DNA from: Firmicutes bacterium UBA2058
Lineage (GTDB): Bacteria; Bacillota; Clostridia; Tissierellales; Sedimentibacteraceae
Assembly (NCBI GenBank): GCA_002332905.1
Contig: DDAM01000062.1
Span: 131,739 to 195,738 of the forward strand
Length of the DNA stretch: 64,000 nucleotides
Direction: 5' to 3'
Of this stretch, positions 9,155-18,263 are shown piece by piece (the first letter of the stretch is position 1; each line of letters begins with the position of its first letter). The translations under genes were made by a program, and so were the position numbers. The notes under the pieces are model-generated. The model worked only from the letters and a program-made list of their open reading frames with translations. It did no database searches and had not been told where the DNA came from.

Positions 9155-9415
9155 TAAAAAACTCCGTCTCAAAGCATATATATATTTATATATACTTAGA
9201 GACGGAGTATGTATACTTCCGCGGTTCCACTCTATTTGGCTATAAAAAGCCCACCTCAAATTCAAGCACATCTATGCTCTATTAATATAACGGTTAAAAC
9301 CGTGGTAGCCTACTAAAATTCGGTACCAAGCTCCAAAGGGCACTTCATATATATTTCCAATAAGTATTCTCTCAGCAACTAAATACTCTCTCTTGATTTT
9401 CATTATATACTACTT
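9155..9415 (-). promoter_or_regulatory. T-box leader (cysteine-type) of cysK-cysE
   Basis: The minus strand shows AGAGAGTA and GCTGAGAG early in stem I. A specifier region reads GAAGTGCCCTTTGGAG, with a TGC (Cys) triplet at 9342-9340, and the T-box GTGGAACCGCGG is at about 9219-9231. A terminator stem ACTCCGTCTC/GAGACGGAGT with a T run follows at 9164-9210. Uncharged tRNA-Cys binding would allow read-through into cysK-cysE. The triplet could also be framed as GTG, but the downstream genes favour TGC. Confidence 0.9.
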
Positions 9416-9549
9416 TCCTTTATCGACGCAAAATATTAAATTGTATAATATTGATTATTAATAATCTATTTATATATTATATTCTTTTTTCTAAAAAATG
9501 CAACTACTTTTTTAATAATATTATTTTAATATTATTCTAATATTGTTAT

Positions 9550-10113
9550 TTATATTCCTCTTTTATCAAATTTTGCAAAATAAACTCCTGCTAGAATACC
9601 ACCAATCAAATCAGTGATTATATCACCCATTGTATCACTTACTCCTGTAAGTAAAACTTTTTGTGTATCAAGTCCTATCCAAGAATCAACTGCAAACTCG
9701 TATATTTCCCATGCGATTCCACCTATGCAAGCTATACCTATTATGAAAAACAAACGGATTAGCGGATCTATTTTTTTACCTTTTTGAATTTTATTAATCA
9801 TTGAATTACCTACAATACCAAGTATTATACCTGCAAACAGATGCATTAATAAATCCCACCATGATATATAATCATAAAAATTAAGCATAACTCCGCATAT
9901 AAGAGAGAATATACAATAAATACAGTATAATGCAACTAAACTGTCGCTAATTACTGTCTTGTTTCTGTTTATATAATCAATTAAAAAAGTTGATAATAAA
10001 ACAGCCAAACCTCCAGCTATACCTACCCAATTTAAGATAAACAAATCAAAAATTGCTGCACAGCCAATACCAATTCTTAATATCCATTTTGAATAATAAC
10101 CTATCTTTTCCAT
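9550..10113 (-). CDS. DUF2238/YjdF-like membrane protein
   Basis: This 187-residue protein has about six membrane segments. Polar residues within membrane regions are characteristic: ISWWDLLMHLFAGIILG near residue 90, AWEIYEFAVDSWIG near 140, and DTMGDIITDLIGG near 160. The same W-WD-L-H, WE-EY and D-T-D pattern recurs in the product at 62157-62744. The function of the family is unknown. CCTCC on the plus strand gives a GGAGG just upstream of ATG 10113. Confidence 0.75.
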   Translation of the reverse strand: MEKIGYYSKWILRIGIGCAAIFDLFILNWVGIAGGLAVLLSTFLIDYINRNKTVISDSLVALYCIYCIFSLICGVMLNFYDYISWWDLLMHLFAGIILGIVGNSMINKIQKGKKIDPLIRLFFIIGIACIGGIAWEIYEFAVDSWIGLDTQKVLLTGVSDTMGDIITDLIGGILAGVYFAKFDKRGI

Positions 10114-10330
10114 ACATCCTCCTTATATGTTAATATATCTATATTATACCATTTTTTTATTTATATATTCATTAGTAAATATATTTTATACACTATATAT
10201 TACTATTTTACAATTTTGTCCTTACTTTTATGATATAAAAAAATGTCGAATAAATCAACTATTTTTGGATAAATTAATAAAAAATTAATATTATTGACTA
10301 ATTATTTTATTTCTGTTAATATATGAGTGT

Positions 10331-10390
10331 TAAGGGAATGAGGTTCTCCCAAGGTATAACCTAAACCGCGATTACGCTGATGACTTCTGT
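10331..10390 (+). promoter_or_regulatory. Fluoride riboswitch (crcB motif)
   Basis: The sequence GGGAATGAGGTTCTCCC is followed by AACCTAAACCGC and GCTGATGACTTCTG. This matches the fluoride aptamer layout, with a G-rich 5' arm, a conserved GATGAGG-like start, a pseudoknot-forming loop and a terminal CTGATGRCTTCT block. The gene downstream is a cation/proton antiporter, a known partner of this riboswitch class. Confidence 0.85.
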
Positions 10391-10427
10391 AATTTTTTAT
10401 TGCAGAAATTATCAGCTTATTTTTTTG
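10375..10427 (+). terminator. Expression-platform terminator of the fluoride riboswitch
   Basis: GCTGATGACTTCTG and CAGAAATTATCAGC pair around a T-rich loop, followed by TTATTTTTTT. The 5' arm overlaps the 3' end of the aptamer, so fluoride binding and termination are mutually exclusive. Confidence 0.75.
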
Positions 10428-10439
10428 GAGGAATTTATT

Positions 10440-11627
10440 ATGCTATATAGTTTTGCTTTAATTTTTTTATTTGGTTTGCTGTTTGGAACATTGTTTAACA
10501 AACTTAAGCTTCCAAGTCTAACAGGTATGCTTCTTGCAGGAATAATTATAGGTCCATATGCATTAAACTTATTAGATATTTCTGTTTTATCAATATCCTC
10601 CCAGCTAAGGCAGGTGGCTTTGATTATAATTTTAACTAGAGCTGGACTATCGTTGGATATAAATGATTTAAAAAAAGTAGGAAGACCAGCAATATTAATG
10701 AGTTTTCTACCAGCATGCTTTGAAATTATTGGAATTGTTATTATAGCACCAATTTTTTTAAGTGTTTCATTTGCTGAAGCTGCACTAATTGGTTCAGTAG
10801 TAGCTGCTGTGTCACCAGCTATTATAGTGCCAAGAATGATAAAAATAATTGATAATGGATATGGGAAAGAAAAAAGTATACCGCAGCTACTTCTGGCAGG
10901 AGCCTCAGTAGATGATATATTTGTAATAGTTTTATTTACATCCTTTACATCATTAGTTTCCAGCAATTCTATAAACACAAGTGTATTTTTAAAAATACCT
11001 ATATCAATTGTTTTAGGCATTTTATTAGGAATGCTTATTGGAATAATATTATGCTATATATTTAAAAAGGTAGAGATAAGGGATACAGTAAAGGTATTAA
11101 TTATTTTAAGTACATCATTCTTACTTGTAGAATTAGAAAATAATTTTAGTAACATAATACCTATTTCTGGTTTATTAGCTGTTATGAGCATGGGAGTATT
11201 AATAAATTATAAAAACAAAAAATTATGCCTTTACATGTCATATAGCTACAATAAACTATGGATTGCAGCAGAGATTATATTATTTGTTTTAGTTGGTGCA
11301 GCAGTTGATATAAAATACGCTTTAAATGCAGGTATTGCCGCAATTGTAATTATTTTATTTGGTCTTTTATTTAGAGTAATATGTGTTTTCTTATGTTTAA
11401 CGAAAACAGGGCTTAATATTAAAGAAAAAATATTTTGTATGATTGCTTACACACCAAAAGCAACTGTTCAAGCTGCAATTGGAGCAATTCCGCTATCAAT
11501 GGGATTAAGTTGTGGTTCAAAGGTTTTAACAATAGCAGTTTTATCAATTATAATAACAGCACCTATTGGAGCAATACTTATAGATAATAGCTATGAAAAG
11601 CTGTTAAATAATAGTGAAAAGCAATAG
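10440..11627 (+). CDS. Cation:proton antiporter (fluoride-riboswitch linked)
   Basis: The start is ATG 10440 behind TTGGAGG, giving 395 residues; a longer frame from 10380 runs through the riboswitch and is rejected. The protein has about 12 membrane segments of the NhaP/KefB-like CPA superfamily. It begins LIFLFGLLFGTLFNKLKLP, with LLAGIIIGP and an LAGASVDDIFVIV acidic pair in the core helix near residue 160. It probably exchanges Na+ or another cation for H+, easing stress when fluoride enters as HF. Specific substrate not determinable here. Confidence 0.88.
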   Translation: MLYSFALIFLFGLLFGTLFNKLKLPSLTGMLLAGIIIGPYALNLLDISVLSISSQLRQVALIIILTRAGLSLDINDLKKVGRPAILMSFLPACFEIIGIVIIAPIFLSVSFAEAALIGSVVAAVSPAIIVPRMIKIIDNGYGKEKSIPQLLLAGASVDDIFVIVLFTSFTSLVSSNSINTSVFLKIPISIVLGILLGMLIGIILCYIFKKVEIRDTVKVLIILSTSFLLVELENNFSNIIPISGLLAVMSMGVLINYKNKKLCLYMSYSYNKLWIAAEIILFVLVGAAVDIKYALNAGIAAIVIILFGLLFRVICVFLCLTKTGLNIKEKIFCMIAYTPKATVQAAIGAIPLSMGLSCGSKVLTIAVLSIIITAPIGAILIDNSYEKLLNNSEKQ

Positions 11628-11651
11628 GAGTAAATACCTATTGCTTTTTTA
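11617..11651 (+). terminator. Terminator after the antiporter gene
   Basis: AAAAGCAATAGG and CCTATTGCTTTTTT form a strong stem around AGTAAATA with a T run. It overlaps the stop codon. Confidence 0.85.
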
Positions 11652-11669
11652 ATTTAGATTTCTATCTTA

Positions 11670-14039
11670 TTAGAATTCTTGTTCAGTTCTTCCAATGATT
11701 TCGTCTTGCAGTGCCTTTTCAAGGTTATTGAAGTGATCGCTGTAACCTGCAACTCTTACTATTAAATCCTTATATTCATCAGGATTTTTCTGTGCATCTA
11801 ACAGTGTTTGTTTCTCAATAACATTAAATTGAATATGGTGTCCACCCATTTTGAAATATGCTCTTACTAAAGCCGATACATTATCAAGTCCTTTTTCACC
11901 AATTATAGCTGAAGGAGTGAATTTTTGATTTAATAATGTTCCACCAGTACGTTCATGATCCATCTTGGATGCTGATTTGATAACCGCAGTTGGTCCATTA
12001 GTATCTGCTCCTTTTTCTGGTGAAATACCATCTGTTAAAGGCTTACCTGCTAATCTTCCGTTTGGAGTAGCACCAGTCATTGAGCCAAAGTATATATGGC
12101 AAGTAGTCGGAAGCATATCGATATGATATGTTCCGCCACAAACTGCTGGTTTGCCTGTGATGTAGTTATTAACAGCATTAAATGCTTGAACCATTAACTC
12201 ATCGGCATAATCATCGTCATTGCCATATTTTGGAGTTTTATTTGAAACAATGTTCTTGATAATATCGTGTCCTGCAAAGTTATCATCTAAAGCTTTTAAT
12301 AATTCGGACATTGTAAATCTCTTATTTTCAAATACGTTTTTCTTAATTGCTGATAAACTATCTGTTATAGTTCCTATACCAACTATTTGAATGTATCTAG
12401 TGTTATATTTAGCTCCACCAGCGTTATAATCCTTGCCACTTTCTTTACATCCAGTTGTTATAACTGACATAAATGTTGATGGCATATGCTCTGCAAATAT
12501 TTTTTCAATAACATTATTACCAGTCATTTTTATATCTATAAAATGCTTCATTTGTTTTTCAAAAGCATTCCATAATTCTTCATATGAATTAAATGTTGTT
12601 GGATCTCCTGTTTTTAAACCAATCTGTTTATTTGTAACTTTATCAAAACCATTGTTTAATGTGATTTCTAAAACCTTAGGTGTATTAAAGTAGCCAGTCA
12701 ATACATAAGCTTCTCTGCCATGTGCACCAGTTTCAACACATCCGCTAGCTCCGCCATACATTGCATCCTTTAATTCCTTACCAGCGTTTAATAACTCTTT
12801 AATTATTTCTTCTGTATTGTAGAAAGCTGGTTGGCCCCAACCTTTTCTTGAGATTTCAACTGCACGTTTTAAAAATTTATCCGGAGTTTTTTCGCTAATT
12901 TGTACGTTTGAGTTTGGTTGTACAAGCTTCATTTCATCCATAACATCCATTATGATATATGAAACTTCATTTACTCCATCTTCTCCTGTTTCAGGATTAA
13001 TTCCACCTGTATTTAAGTTAGCAAAGTCAGTGTATGTTGCACTTTCCTTCATAGTAATGCCTACTTTTGGAGGTGCTGGTTGGTTATTAAATTTAACCCA
13101 TAAGCATTCCAATAACTCTAAAGCTTGCTCTCTAGTTAAGATTCCATTTGCTACATCTTTTTTGTAGAATGGATATAAATATTGGTCAAATCTTCCTGGT
13201 GAGAAAGCATCCCAAATATTTAACTCGGTTGTTACCCCAATGTGTACAAACCAGTACATTTGTACAGCTTGTGCAAAGGTTTCAGGCTTATGTGCTGGAA
13301 CAACATCACAGTTTGATGCAATCCATAGTAACTCTTCTTTTCTTTGTTGGTTAGTTTCTTTGTTTGCTAATTCTCTAGCATACTCTGCATATCTTTTTCC
13401 ATAAGCTATTATAGCATCACATGATATAGCCATACCTTCTAATTGCGCCTTTTTGCTATATGCATCCTTGTCATGTAAAAAGTCTAATTTTTCTATTTCT
13501 TCTTCTATATCTTTTTTGAAATCTAAGAATCCTTTTTTATAGAATTTATCATCTGCTACAGTATGTCCTGGTGCTCTTTGCTCCATGAATTCTGTAAACA
13601 TACCAGCAGCATAGCAATCCTTCCAAGCAGTCGTCATGCTGTTAATTATTTTATCTCTTGTAGCTCTTCCTTCCCAATATGGCATAACAACTTCTTGATG
13701 AAGTTTTTTATCCTCTTCTGAAACTTTAAAGCTAATATATTTTCTTTCGTTAAGCACTTTTAGATCTTCCATAGTATGACAGCAAAGTTCTGGGAATGTC
13801 GGTGCCGCTTGCGGACGCTCAGATTTTTCTCCAACTATTAATTCATCTTCTCCTATATATAACTTTCTGTTTTCCATTAAATGTTTAAAATTTAATGCCC
13901 TTAACACAGGAAGTTCAACTTTTCCATAGTATTTTTTATAAACTTCTGTTTCAAGCAAAGCTCTCTCTATACTTAATGTCGGTTGTGTTGTTACACTTTG
14001 ATGTCTTAATCTTCTTGTTCTTTCAGTACTACCTCTCAT
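11670..14039 (-). CDS. hypD: Glycyl radical enzyme, probable trans-4-hydroxy-L-proline dehydratase
   Basis: From ATG 14039 (GGAGG 5 bp upstream; GTG 14051 is the longer frame) this is a 789-residue GRE. The catalytic cysteine lies in GGASGCVETGAHG (residue about 440) and the glycyl radical site in RVAGYSDHFNNL near the C-terminus. EFMEQRAPGHTV, THE-type TELNIWDAFSPGR and NDDDYADELM resemble HypD as I recall it from Clostridioides. The enzyme dehydrates hydroxyproline to pyrroline-5-carboxylate by radical chemistry under strict anoxia. The activase gene hypE lies 17 bp upstream. A different 1,2-eliminating GRE is possible but less likely. No proC was seen beside it. Confidence 0.85.
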   Translation of the reverse strand: MRGSTERTRRLRHQSVTTQPTLSIERALLETEVYKKYYGKVELPVLRALNFKHLMENRKLYIGEDELIVGEKSERPQAAPTFPELCCHTMEDLKVLNERKYISFKVSEEDKKLHQEVVMPYWEGRATRDKIINSMTTAWKDCYAAGMFTEFMEQRAPGHTVADDKFYKKGFLDFKKDIEEEIEKLDFLHDKDAYSKKAQLEGMAISCDAIIAYGKRYAEYARELANKETNQQRKEELLWIASNCDVVPAHKPETFAQAVQMYWFVHIGVTTELNIWDAFSPGRFDQYLYPFYKKDVANGILTREQALELLECLWVKFNNQPAPPKVGITMKESATYTDFANLNTGGINPETGEDGVNEVSYIIMDVMDEMKLVQPNSNVQISEKTPDKFLKRAVEISRKGWGQPAFYNTEEIIKELLNAGKELKDAMYGGASGCVETGAHGREAYVLTGYFNTPKVLEITLNNGFDKVTNKQIGLKTGDPTTFNSYEELWNAFEKQMKHFIDIKMTGNNVIEKIFAEHMPSTFMSVITTGCKESGKDYNAGGAKYNTRYIQIVGIGTITDSLSAIKKNVFENKRFTMSELLKALDDNFAGHDIIKNIVSNKTPKYGNDDDYADELMVQAFNAVNNYITGKPAVCGGTYHIDMLPTTCHIYFGSMTGATPNGRLAGKPLTDGISPEKGADTNGPTAVIKSASKMDHERTGGTLLNQKFTPSAIIGEKGLDNVSALVRAYFKMGGHHIQFNVIEKQTLLDAQKNPDEYKDLIVRVAGYSDHFNNLEKALQDEIIGRTEQEF

Positions 14040-14056
14040 ATTTACCTCCACGCAAT

Positions 14057-14959
14057 TTATCCGCCAATTTTTACGGTATAGCCCTCATCTTCTAATCTTA
14101 GTTTGAAATTCTCCATCTTCTCAGAAGTAGGGACACTCATTTCCTGTCCATCATATTCCATATCGAGTTTTTTATATTTATGTCTTGATATATCGTGATA
14201 AGGCAACAGATTAATATTCTTAATCCCTAGCCCTCTTATTAAGTTAATCAAAGCATTTATATGTTCATCATCAGCATTAACGCCTTCTATGATGGGTAAT
14301 CTTATATTAATATTGTTATGGATTTTAGATAATTTTCTAAGATTATCTAAAATTATTGAATTTGATACCCCTGTAAACTTTTTATGCTTTTCTTCATCAA
14401 TGAGCTTTATGTCATACAAAAACAAATCAGTATATTTATATATTTGTTCATAATATTTAAACGGCATAATTCCGCTTGTATCTACTGCAATATGTATATT
14501 TTCCTGTTTAAGTCTTTTTAACAGCTCTTCTACACAATCAATCTGCATAATAGGTTCTCCACCCGATAGTGTTACACCACCTTTTGACTCTTCATAAAAA
14601 ATTTTATCCTTTAAAACAATCTTTACTATATCATCAATACTGTATTCTTTCCCTGCAATTTCTCTAGCTCCATATATACAATAATGTGTACATTCATCGC
14701 ATAAATTGCATTTTGACATATCAGTTTCGATTCTATTATTTATCATCTGTATAGCCGATTTAGGACATCTCTTAATACATTCACCACACAATGTGCATTT
14801 ATCTTGGTTATGTAACATTTCAATTTTATTATTTAATCCTTCTGGATTATGACACCATCTGCATTTTAATGGACATCCTTTTAAAAAAATTGTTGTTCGT
14901 ATACCCGGACCATCGTGCAAAGAAAATTTTTGTATATTAAATAATAAACAGGATCCCAT
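14057..14959 (-). CDS. hypE: Glycyl radical enzyme activase
   Basis: The start is ATG 14959 behind GGAGGAAGTT; the frame to 14992 lacks a site. The 300-residue radical-SAM protein has GIRTTIFLKGCPLKCRWCHN, giving CxxxCxxC for the SAM cluster. Two ferredoxin-type clusters follow (CTLCGECIKRCPKSAI and CNLCDECTHYC), then GGVTLSGGEP. It installs the glycyl radical on the adjacent HypD. It is the first gene of the hypE-hypD operon, downstream of a sigma-54-type promoter. Confidence 0.92.
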   Translation of the reverse strand: MGSCLLFNIQKFSLHDGPGIRTTIFLKGCPLKCRWCHNPEGLNNKIEMLHNQDKCTLCGECIKRCPKSAIQMINNRIETDMSKCNLCDECTHYCIYGAREIAGKEYSIDDIVKIVLKDKIFYEESKGGVTLSGGEPIMQIDCVEELLKRLKQENIHIAVDTSGIMPFKYYEQIYKYTDLFLYDIKLIDEEKHKKFTGVSNSIILDNLRKLSKIHNNINIRLPIIEGVNADDEHINALINLIRGLGIKNINLLPYHDISRHKYKKLDMEYDGQEMSVPTSEKMENFKLRLEDEGYTVKIGG

Positions 14960-14971
14960 AACTTCCTCCAT

Positions 14972-14994
14972 AACGCCACTTCGTAGCGTCACAA
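14972..14994 (-). repeat. Short palindromic repeat upstream of the hypE ribosome binding site
   Basis: CGCCAC-TTC-GTAGCG-TCACAA is a near copy of the element before cysK at 9001-9023, in the same position relative to the SD. Confidence 0.55.
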
Positions 14995-15044
14995 TAGTTT
15001 TTCTTCACTCTTACTCCATTAATAAAATTTTTCAAAAATATATA

Positions 15045-15060
15045 TGCAAATTATGTGCCA
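15045..15060 (-). promoter_or_regulatory. Sigma-54-type (-24/-12) promoter of hypE-hypD
   Basis: On the minus strand TGGCAC-ATAAT-TTGCA shows GG and GC exactly 10 bp apart, as sigma-54 promoters need. It is about 100 bp upstream of the hypE ATG. Sigma-54 activators controlling amino-acid catabolism are common in Clostridia. Confidence 0.7.
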
Positions 15061-15120
15061 AAAATAAAGCATTGATAAATGCACACTTTACTTATCGTCT
15101 GAAAAATTGTATTTCTTTTG

Positions 15121-15200
15121 TTACTAAAAAACGTCATGTTTTTTGACACTTGTACGTTTTTTAGTCATTATAGCTTGTACTAAAAAACGTTTTTTAATAA
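15121..15200 (-). promoter_or_regulatory. Inverted/direct repeats, probable upstream activator sites
   Basis: ACTAAAAAACGT (15123-15134) and ACGTTTTTTAGT (15153-15164) form an inverted repeat, and ACTAAAAAACGT recurs at about 15179-15190. They lie 65-130 bp upstream of the sigma-54-type promoter, where an enhancer-binding protein would act. Alternatively the stems could be a terminator for the gene on the far side. Confidence 0.5.
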
Positions 15201-15257
15201 TTTTACATTATTTTTCTACTTATTTCTACTAATTTCTACATATTGCTTTTTATTACA

Positions 15258-15917
15258 TTATTTACTTTCCTCCAATAATTTACTGGTCATAAATAATGAT
15301 GATATAGCAACTGTTATAATAAATATTGCCATAAGAGTTTTGTTATTTATGAAAATGTGGGATGCTTGAAATATTTTAGTCATTCCAAGAAATATAAATA
15401 CTAAACCAGATATAATTTTTATCATGTATGTAGGAATTTTTTTATTTAAGCTCTTTATAATAAAAATGCCAACACAGCCTACACAAATCATAGCAATTGT
15501 CGTTCCTGCTAATATTATTAAAGGCCATTTTCCTTCCATTGCTAATGTCATAGCCGTCAACTGTGTTTTATCTCCTAATTCTCCTAAAAAAAATGCTATA
15601 GCTATAGAAGTGGTTACTCCAATATTGAAGCTTTTATTATTATTATTTATGTTTTTTTCTTTCCGGAATGCTATAAACCCAAATATTATAAACAAAACAC
15701 CTGCTAAAATTTGCAATAAATTCAATGGAATAATATTTGATATATATATTCCAACTATAATTGCTAATAAATGATTAAATATAATGCCAAATGATATGCC
15801 AATAACAACTTGAGCTGCCTTATATTTTGTCGCAAATGTCATCGCCAAAATTTGAGATTTATCGCCAATTTCTGCAATAAAAACTAAGCAAAACGCTTTT
15901 AAAAATTCTTGTAACAT
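15258..15917 (-). CDS. GDT1/TMEM165 (UPF0016) family cation transporter
   Basis: This 219-residue protein has two homologous halves, each with the family motif: FIAEIGDKSQILAMTFATKY near residue 15 and FLGELGDKTQLTAMTLAMEG near residue 115. The E-x-G-D-K/R-S/T-Q motif binds divalent cations; bacterial members export Mn2+. Six or seven membrane segments are visible. The start ATG 15917 has GGAG upstream. No manganese riboswitch was recognised in front of it. Confidence 0.85.
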   Translation of the reverse strand: MLQEFLKAFCLVFIAEIGDKSQILAMTFATKYKAAQVVIGISFGIIFNHLLAIIVGIYISNIIPLNLLQILAGVLFIIFGFIAFRKEKNINNNNKSFNIGVTTSIAIAFFLGELGDKTQLTAMTLAMEGKWPLIILAGTTIAMICVGCVGIFIIKSLNKKIPTYMIKIISGLVFIFLGMTKIFQASHIFINNKTLMAIFIITVAISSLFMTSKLLEESK

Positions 15918-16264
15918 AGTATCTCCTCTTATTTTTAAATCTTAAGAAAATTTTTACTTTTTTATTTGTCAGTTTTATATTATAATAGACATGTCTAAAG
16001 CTAAATAAAAATAAAGTATCTATACACAGCCATATATAAACAATTATTTTGCATTAAAAAATAATTGCTTTGTAATATATATGCTTAATATACATACTTT
16101 AATATTCAAAAATTATGAGCGCTCATTTTTATAGGTAAATAATAGCCATTAAACCTGTTAATTTATATTAGACTATTATCACCTGTAAATCTATGATAAC
16201 CAATAAAAAAAAATTTATTATTTTTTATTTTTATAATATGTAAAATAAACGGAGGTCTTTGACC

Positions 16265-17374
16265 ATGAATAAACAAGTAAATGTTTTAATTACTACTGCT
16301 CCATTTGGAAATGGTCATAAAATGGTTGCAGCAGCACTTAAAAATGCATTTATTGACAAAGGATATAATAATGTTCATGTTATAGACATATTTACTGAAG
16401 CACATCCTTTTATAACTGAAAAAATAAAACAAGCTTATTTAAAAAGCTATAATTACGGATATGCCTATTCCTTCTTATTCTATGGAGTGGAAAAGCTTGT
16501 AGATAAAAAAATCATGGACATCTATAGGAATTTTGGATATAAGCAACTAAAAAGAATTGTAGATGGCTTAAAACCAGATGTAATAATTAATACTTTTCCT
16601 ATTTTGGCAACAGACAAAATAAAAAGTAGTATGAAAGATGATATTCCTGTATTTACTATAGTAACTGATTTTTATGTGCATAAGCTTTGGTTAAGTGAGG
16701 AAATTGACAAATTCTATATTGCAACAGAGGAAATACAAAAAGAACTTGCTAAAATGAATATACCTATAGAAAAAGCAGTTGTAACTGGAATACCTATAAG
16801 AGATGCATTTGAAGAATTTGAAAATACAACATTATTATATGACAAATATGGATTTGATAGGCTCAAAAAAATTGTACTTATAAGTGCTGGTGCCTTTGGT
16901 GTACTTAAAGATATAGGAAAAATATGTACCGAATTATGTGAACATCCGAATATACAAGTTGCCGTAGTATGTGGTAATAATAAAACATTGAAAAATCAAT
17001 TAGATTCGTTAGATTTTGAGAATTTAAAAGTTTTTGGATTCACAGAAGATATACACGAGCTTTATAAAATATCTACTTGTATGATAACAAAATCCGGTGG
17101 TATAACATTAAGCGAAGCTCTGGCAGTTCAGCTTCCACTGGTTTTATTTAAACCGGTTCCTGGACAGGAAAAGGAAAATGCTATTTATTTTGAAAAAAAA
17201 GGTGCTGCAATAATTGCAAATAACAAAGATGAGTTAGTTGAGCACACAAAATATATAGTTGAAAATGCAAATGTTTCATTCGTTATGAAAAATAATATGA
17301 AAAAACTATACAACAAATCTTCATCAGATGCAATAGTTGATGATGTTATGTGTAGTGTTAATTCAATAGTATAA
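16265..17374 (+). CDS. MGDG-synthase-like glycosyltransferase (UgtP/processive glucosyltransferase type)
   Basis: This 369-residue GT28-type protein runs from ATG 16265 (GGAGG 9 bp upstream; TTG 16259 is too close). The N-terminal half begins NVLITTAPFGNGHKMVAAAL, the MGDG-synthase domain motif, with TIVTDFYVHKLWL near residue 135. The C-terminal half has the nucleotide-sugar site KSGGITLSEALAVQLPLVLF and PVPGQEKENAIYFEKKGAA. It probably glycosylates diacylglycerol at the membrane. It is monocistronic and followed by several hairpins. Confidence 0.85.
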   Translation: MNKQVNVLITTAPFGNGHKMVAAALKNAFIDKGYNNVHVIDIFTEAHPFITEKIKQAYLKSYNYGYAYSFLFYGVEKLVDKKIMDIYRNFGYKQLKRIVDGLKPDVIINTFPILATDKIKSSMKDDIPVFTIVTDFYVHKLWLSEEIDKFYIATEEIQKELAKMNIPIEKAVVTGIPIRDAFEEFENTTLLYDKYGFDRLKKIVLISAGAFGVLKDIGKICTELCEHPNIQVAVVCGNNKTLKNQLDSLDFENLKVFGFTEDIHELYKISTCMITKSGGITLSEALAVQLPLVLFKPVPGQEKENAIYFEKKGAAIIANNKDELVEHTKYIVENANVSFVMKNNMKKLYNKSSSDAIVDDVMCSVNSIV

Positions 17375-17377
17375 AAA

Positions 17378-17460
17378 AGTGAACTACGTTCACTCTTAGG
17401 AAAGAACTTTCCTATTAGATAAAAAATATAGCGCTAAAAAGCGCTATATTTTTTTATATT
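17378..17460. terminator. Cluster of three hairpins between convergent genes
   Basis: GTGAAC/GTTCAC, TAGGAAAG/CTTTCCTA and the strongest, AAATATAGCGC-TAAAAA-GCGCTATATTT with a T run at 17424-17456, lie in series. The last works on both strands and separates the glycosyltransferase from the C26 peptidase gene. Confidence 0.8.
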
Positions 17461-17494
17461 TCATAGCCTAATGGCTATTATGGGGGGAACATTG

Positions 17495-18217
17495 TTATTT
17501 GCTTGATTTTTCAATCAAGTTTTTGAAAATATTATTCATTCTTGGTTCTGTATCAAGAATTTCTTCTGGATGCCACTGAACTAAAACTATTCTTCCATCG
17601 TTACTTTCCATAGCCTCTGGAATTTCGTCTATTGAATATGCTGTAATTTTCAAGTCATTTCCAAGTGCTTTGACACATTGATGATGCAAAGTATTTGTCT
17701 CTAATTCATTAGTTTCTAAAAGCTTATAAAGAAGGCTTTCGCTATTAATTTTTATTTTATGCATCAAATAATCTCTTTCCTGCTTTTGAACATGAAGTAA
17801 ATGCTTTGAGTTTAATTCTGTTAAATCTTGATATAAACTGCCTCCACGCGCTACATTTATAAGCTGCATTCCTCTACAGATACCTAATACAGGCAATTTT
17901 CTTTCATCTGCTATTTTCTCAATATATATCCAAAATTCATCTACTTTTCTATTCATGCTACCAATCAATGCATGTGGCTCTTCTCCGTACAAGTGTGTAT
18001 CAACATCCTCTCCACCTGGAAACAGTAAGCCATCACACTTCTCAAGCAGTGGAAGCACATCCTCTTTATTTTCTAAATAAGGAATTATAAATGGAATTCC
18101 ACCATTTCTTTCAACAGCCTTGCAGTAGGCTGCATTAGCATAGTTTACAGGTATCACTACATTACCTGGCATATGCTTTAATACACTTCCCAGAACTCCT
18201 ATTATTGGTTTTTTCAT
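17495..18217 (-). CDS. Peptidase C26 / gamma-glutamyl-gamma-aminobutyrate hydrolase family
   Basis: The start is ATG 18217 behind GGAGGAAATT; 240 residues. Class I glutamine-amidotransferase fold with the nucleophile in LGICRGMQLINVARGGSLYQ (Cys near 110) and the His-Glu pair in VQWHPEE near 220. GGEDVDTHLYGEEP is typical of PuuD-like hydrolases that cleave gamma-glutamyl amides. It is last in a long operon with a D-aminoacylase-like enzyme and a peptide importer, suggesting release of amino acids from imported conjugates. Confidence 0.85.
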   Translation of the reverse strand: MKKPIIGVLGSVLKHMPGNVVIPVNYANAAYCKAVERNGGIPFIIPYLENKEDVLPLLEKCDGLLFPGGEDVDTHLYGEEPHALIGSMNRKVDEFWIYIEKIADERKLPVLGICRGMQLINVARGGSLYQDLTELNSKHLLHVQKQERDYLMHKIKINSESLLYKLLETNELETNTLHHQCVKALGNDLKITAYSIDEIPEAMESNDGRIVLVQWHPEEILDTEPRMNNIFKNLIEKSSK

Positions 18218-18233
18218 AATTTCCTCCATCTCT

Positions 18234-18261
18234 AGTGTGAAGAGTGTTTTTTCTTCACACT
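18234..18261 (-). repeat. Short inverted repeat in the intercistronic gap
   Basis: AGTGTGAAG and CTTCACACT arms enclose ten bases. It lies between the amidohydrolase stop and the C26-gene SD. The same family of arms appears after kdpB and kdpD. Confidence 0.6.
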
Positions 18262-18263
18262 AT

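Noticed and set aside
10380..10439. N-terminal extension of the antiporter
   Set aside because: It covers the riboswitch terminator; ATG 10440 has a perfect ribosome binding site.
10412..11020. 202-residue frame antisense to the antiporter gene
   Set aside because: No ribosome binding site and low-complexity composition; shadow of a clear membrane-protein gene.
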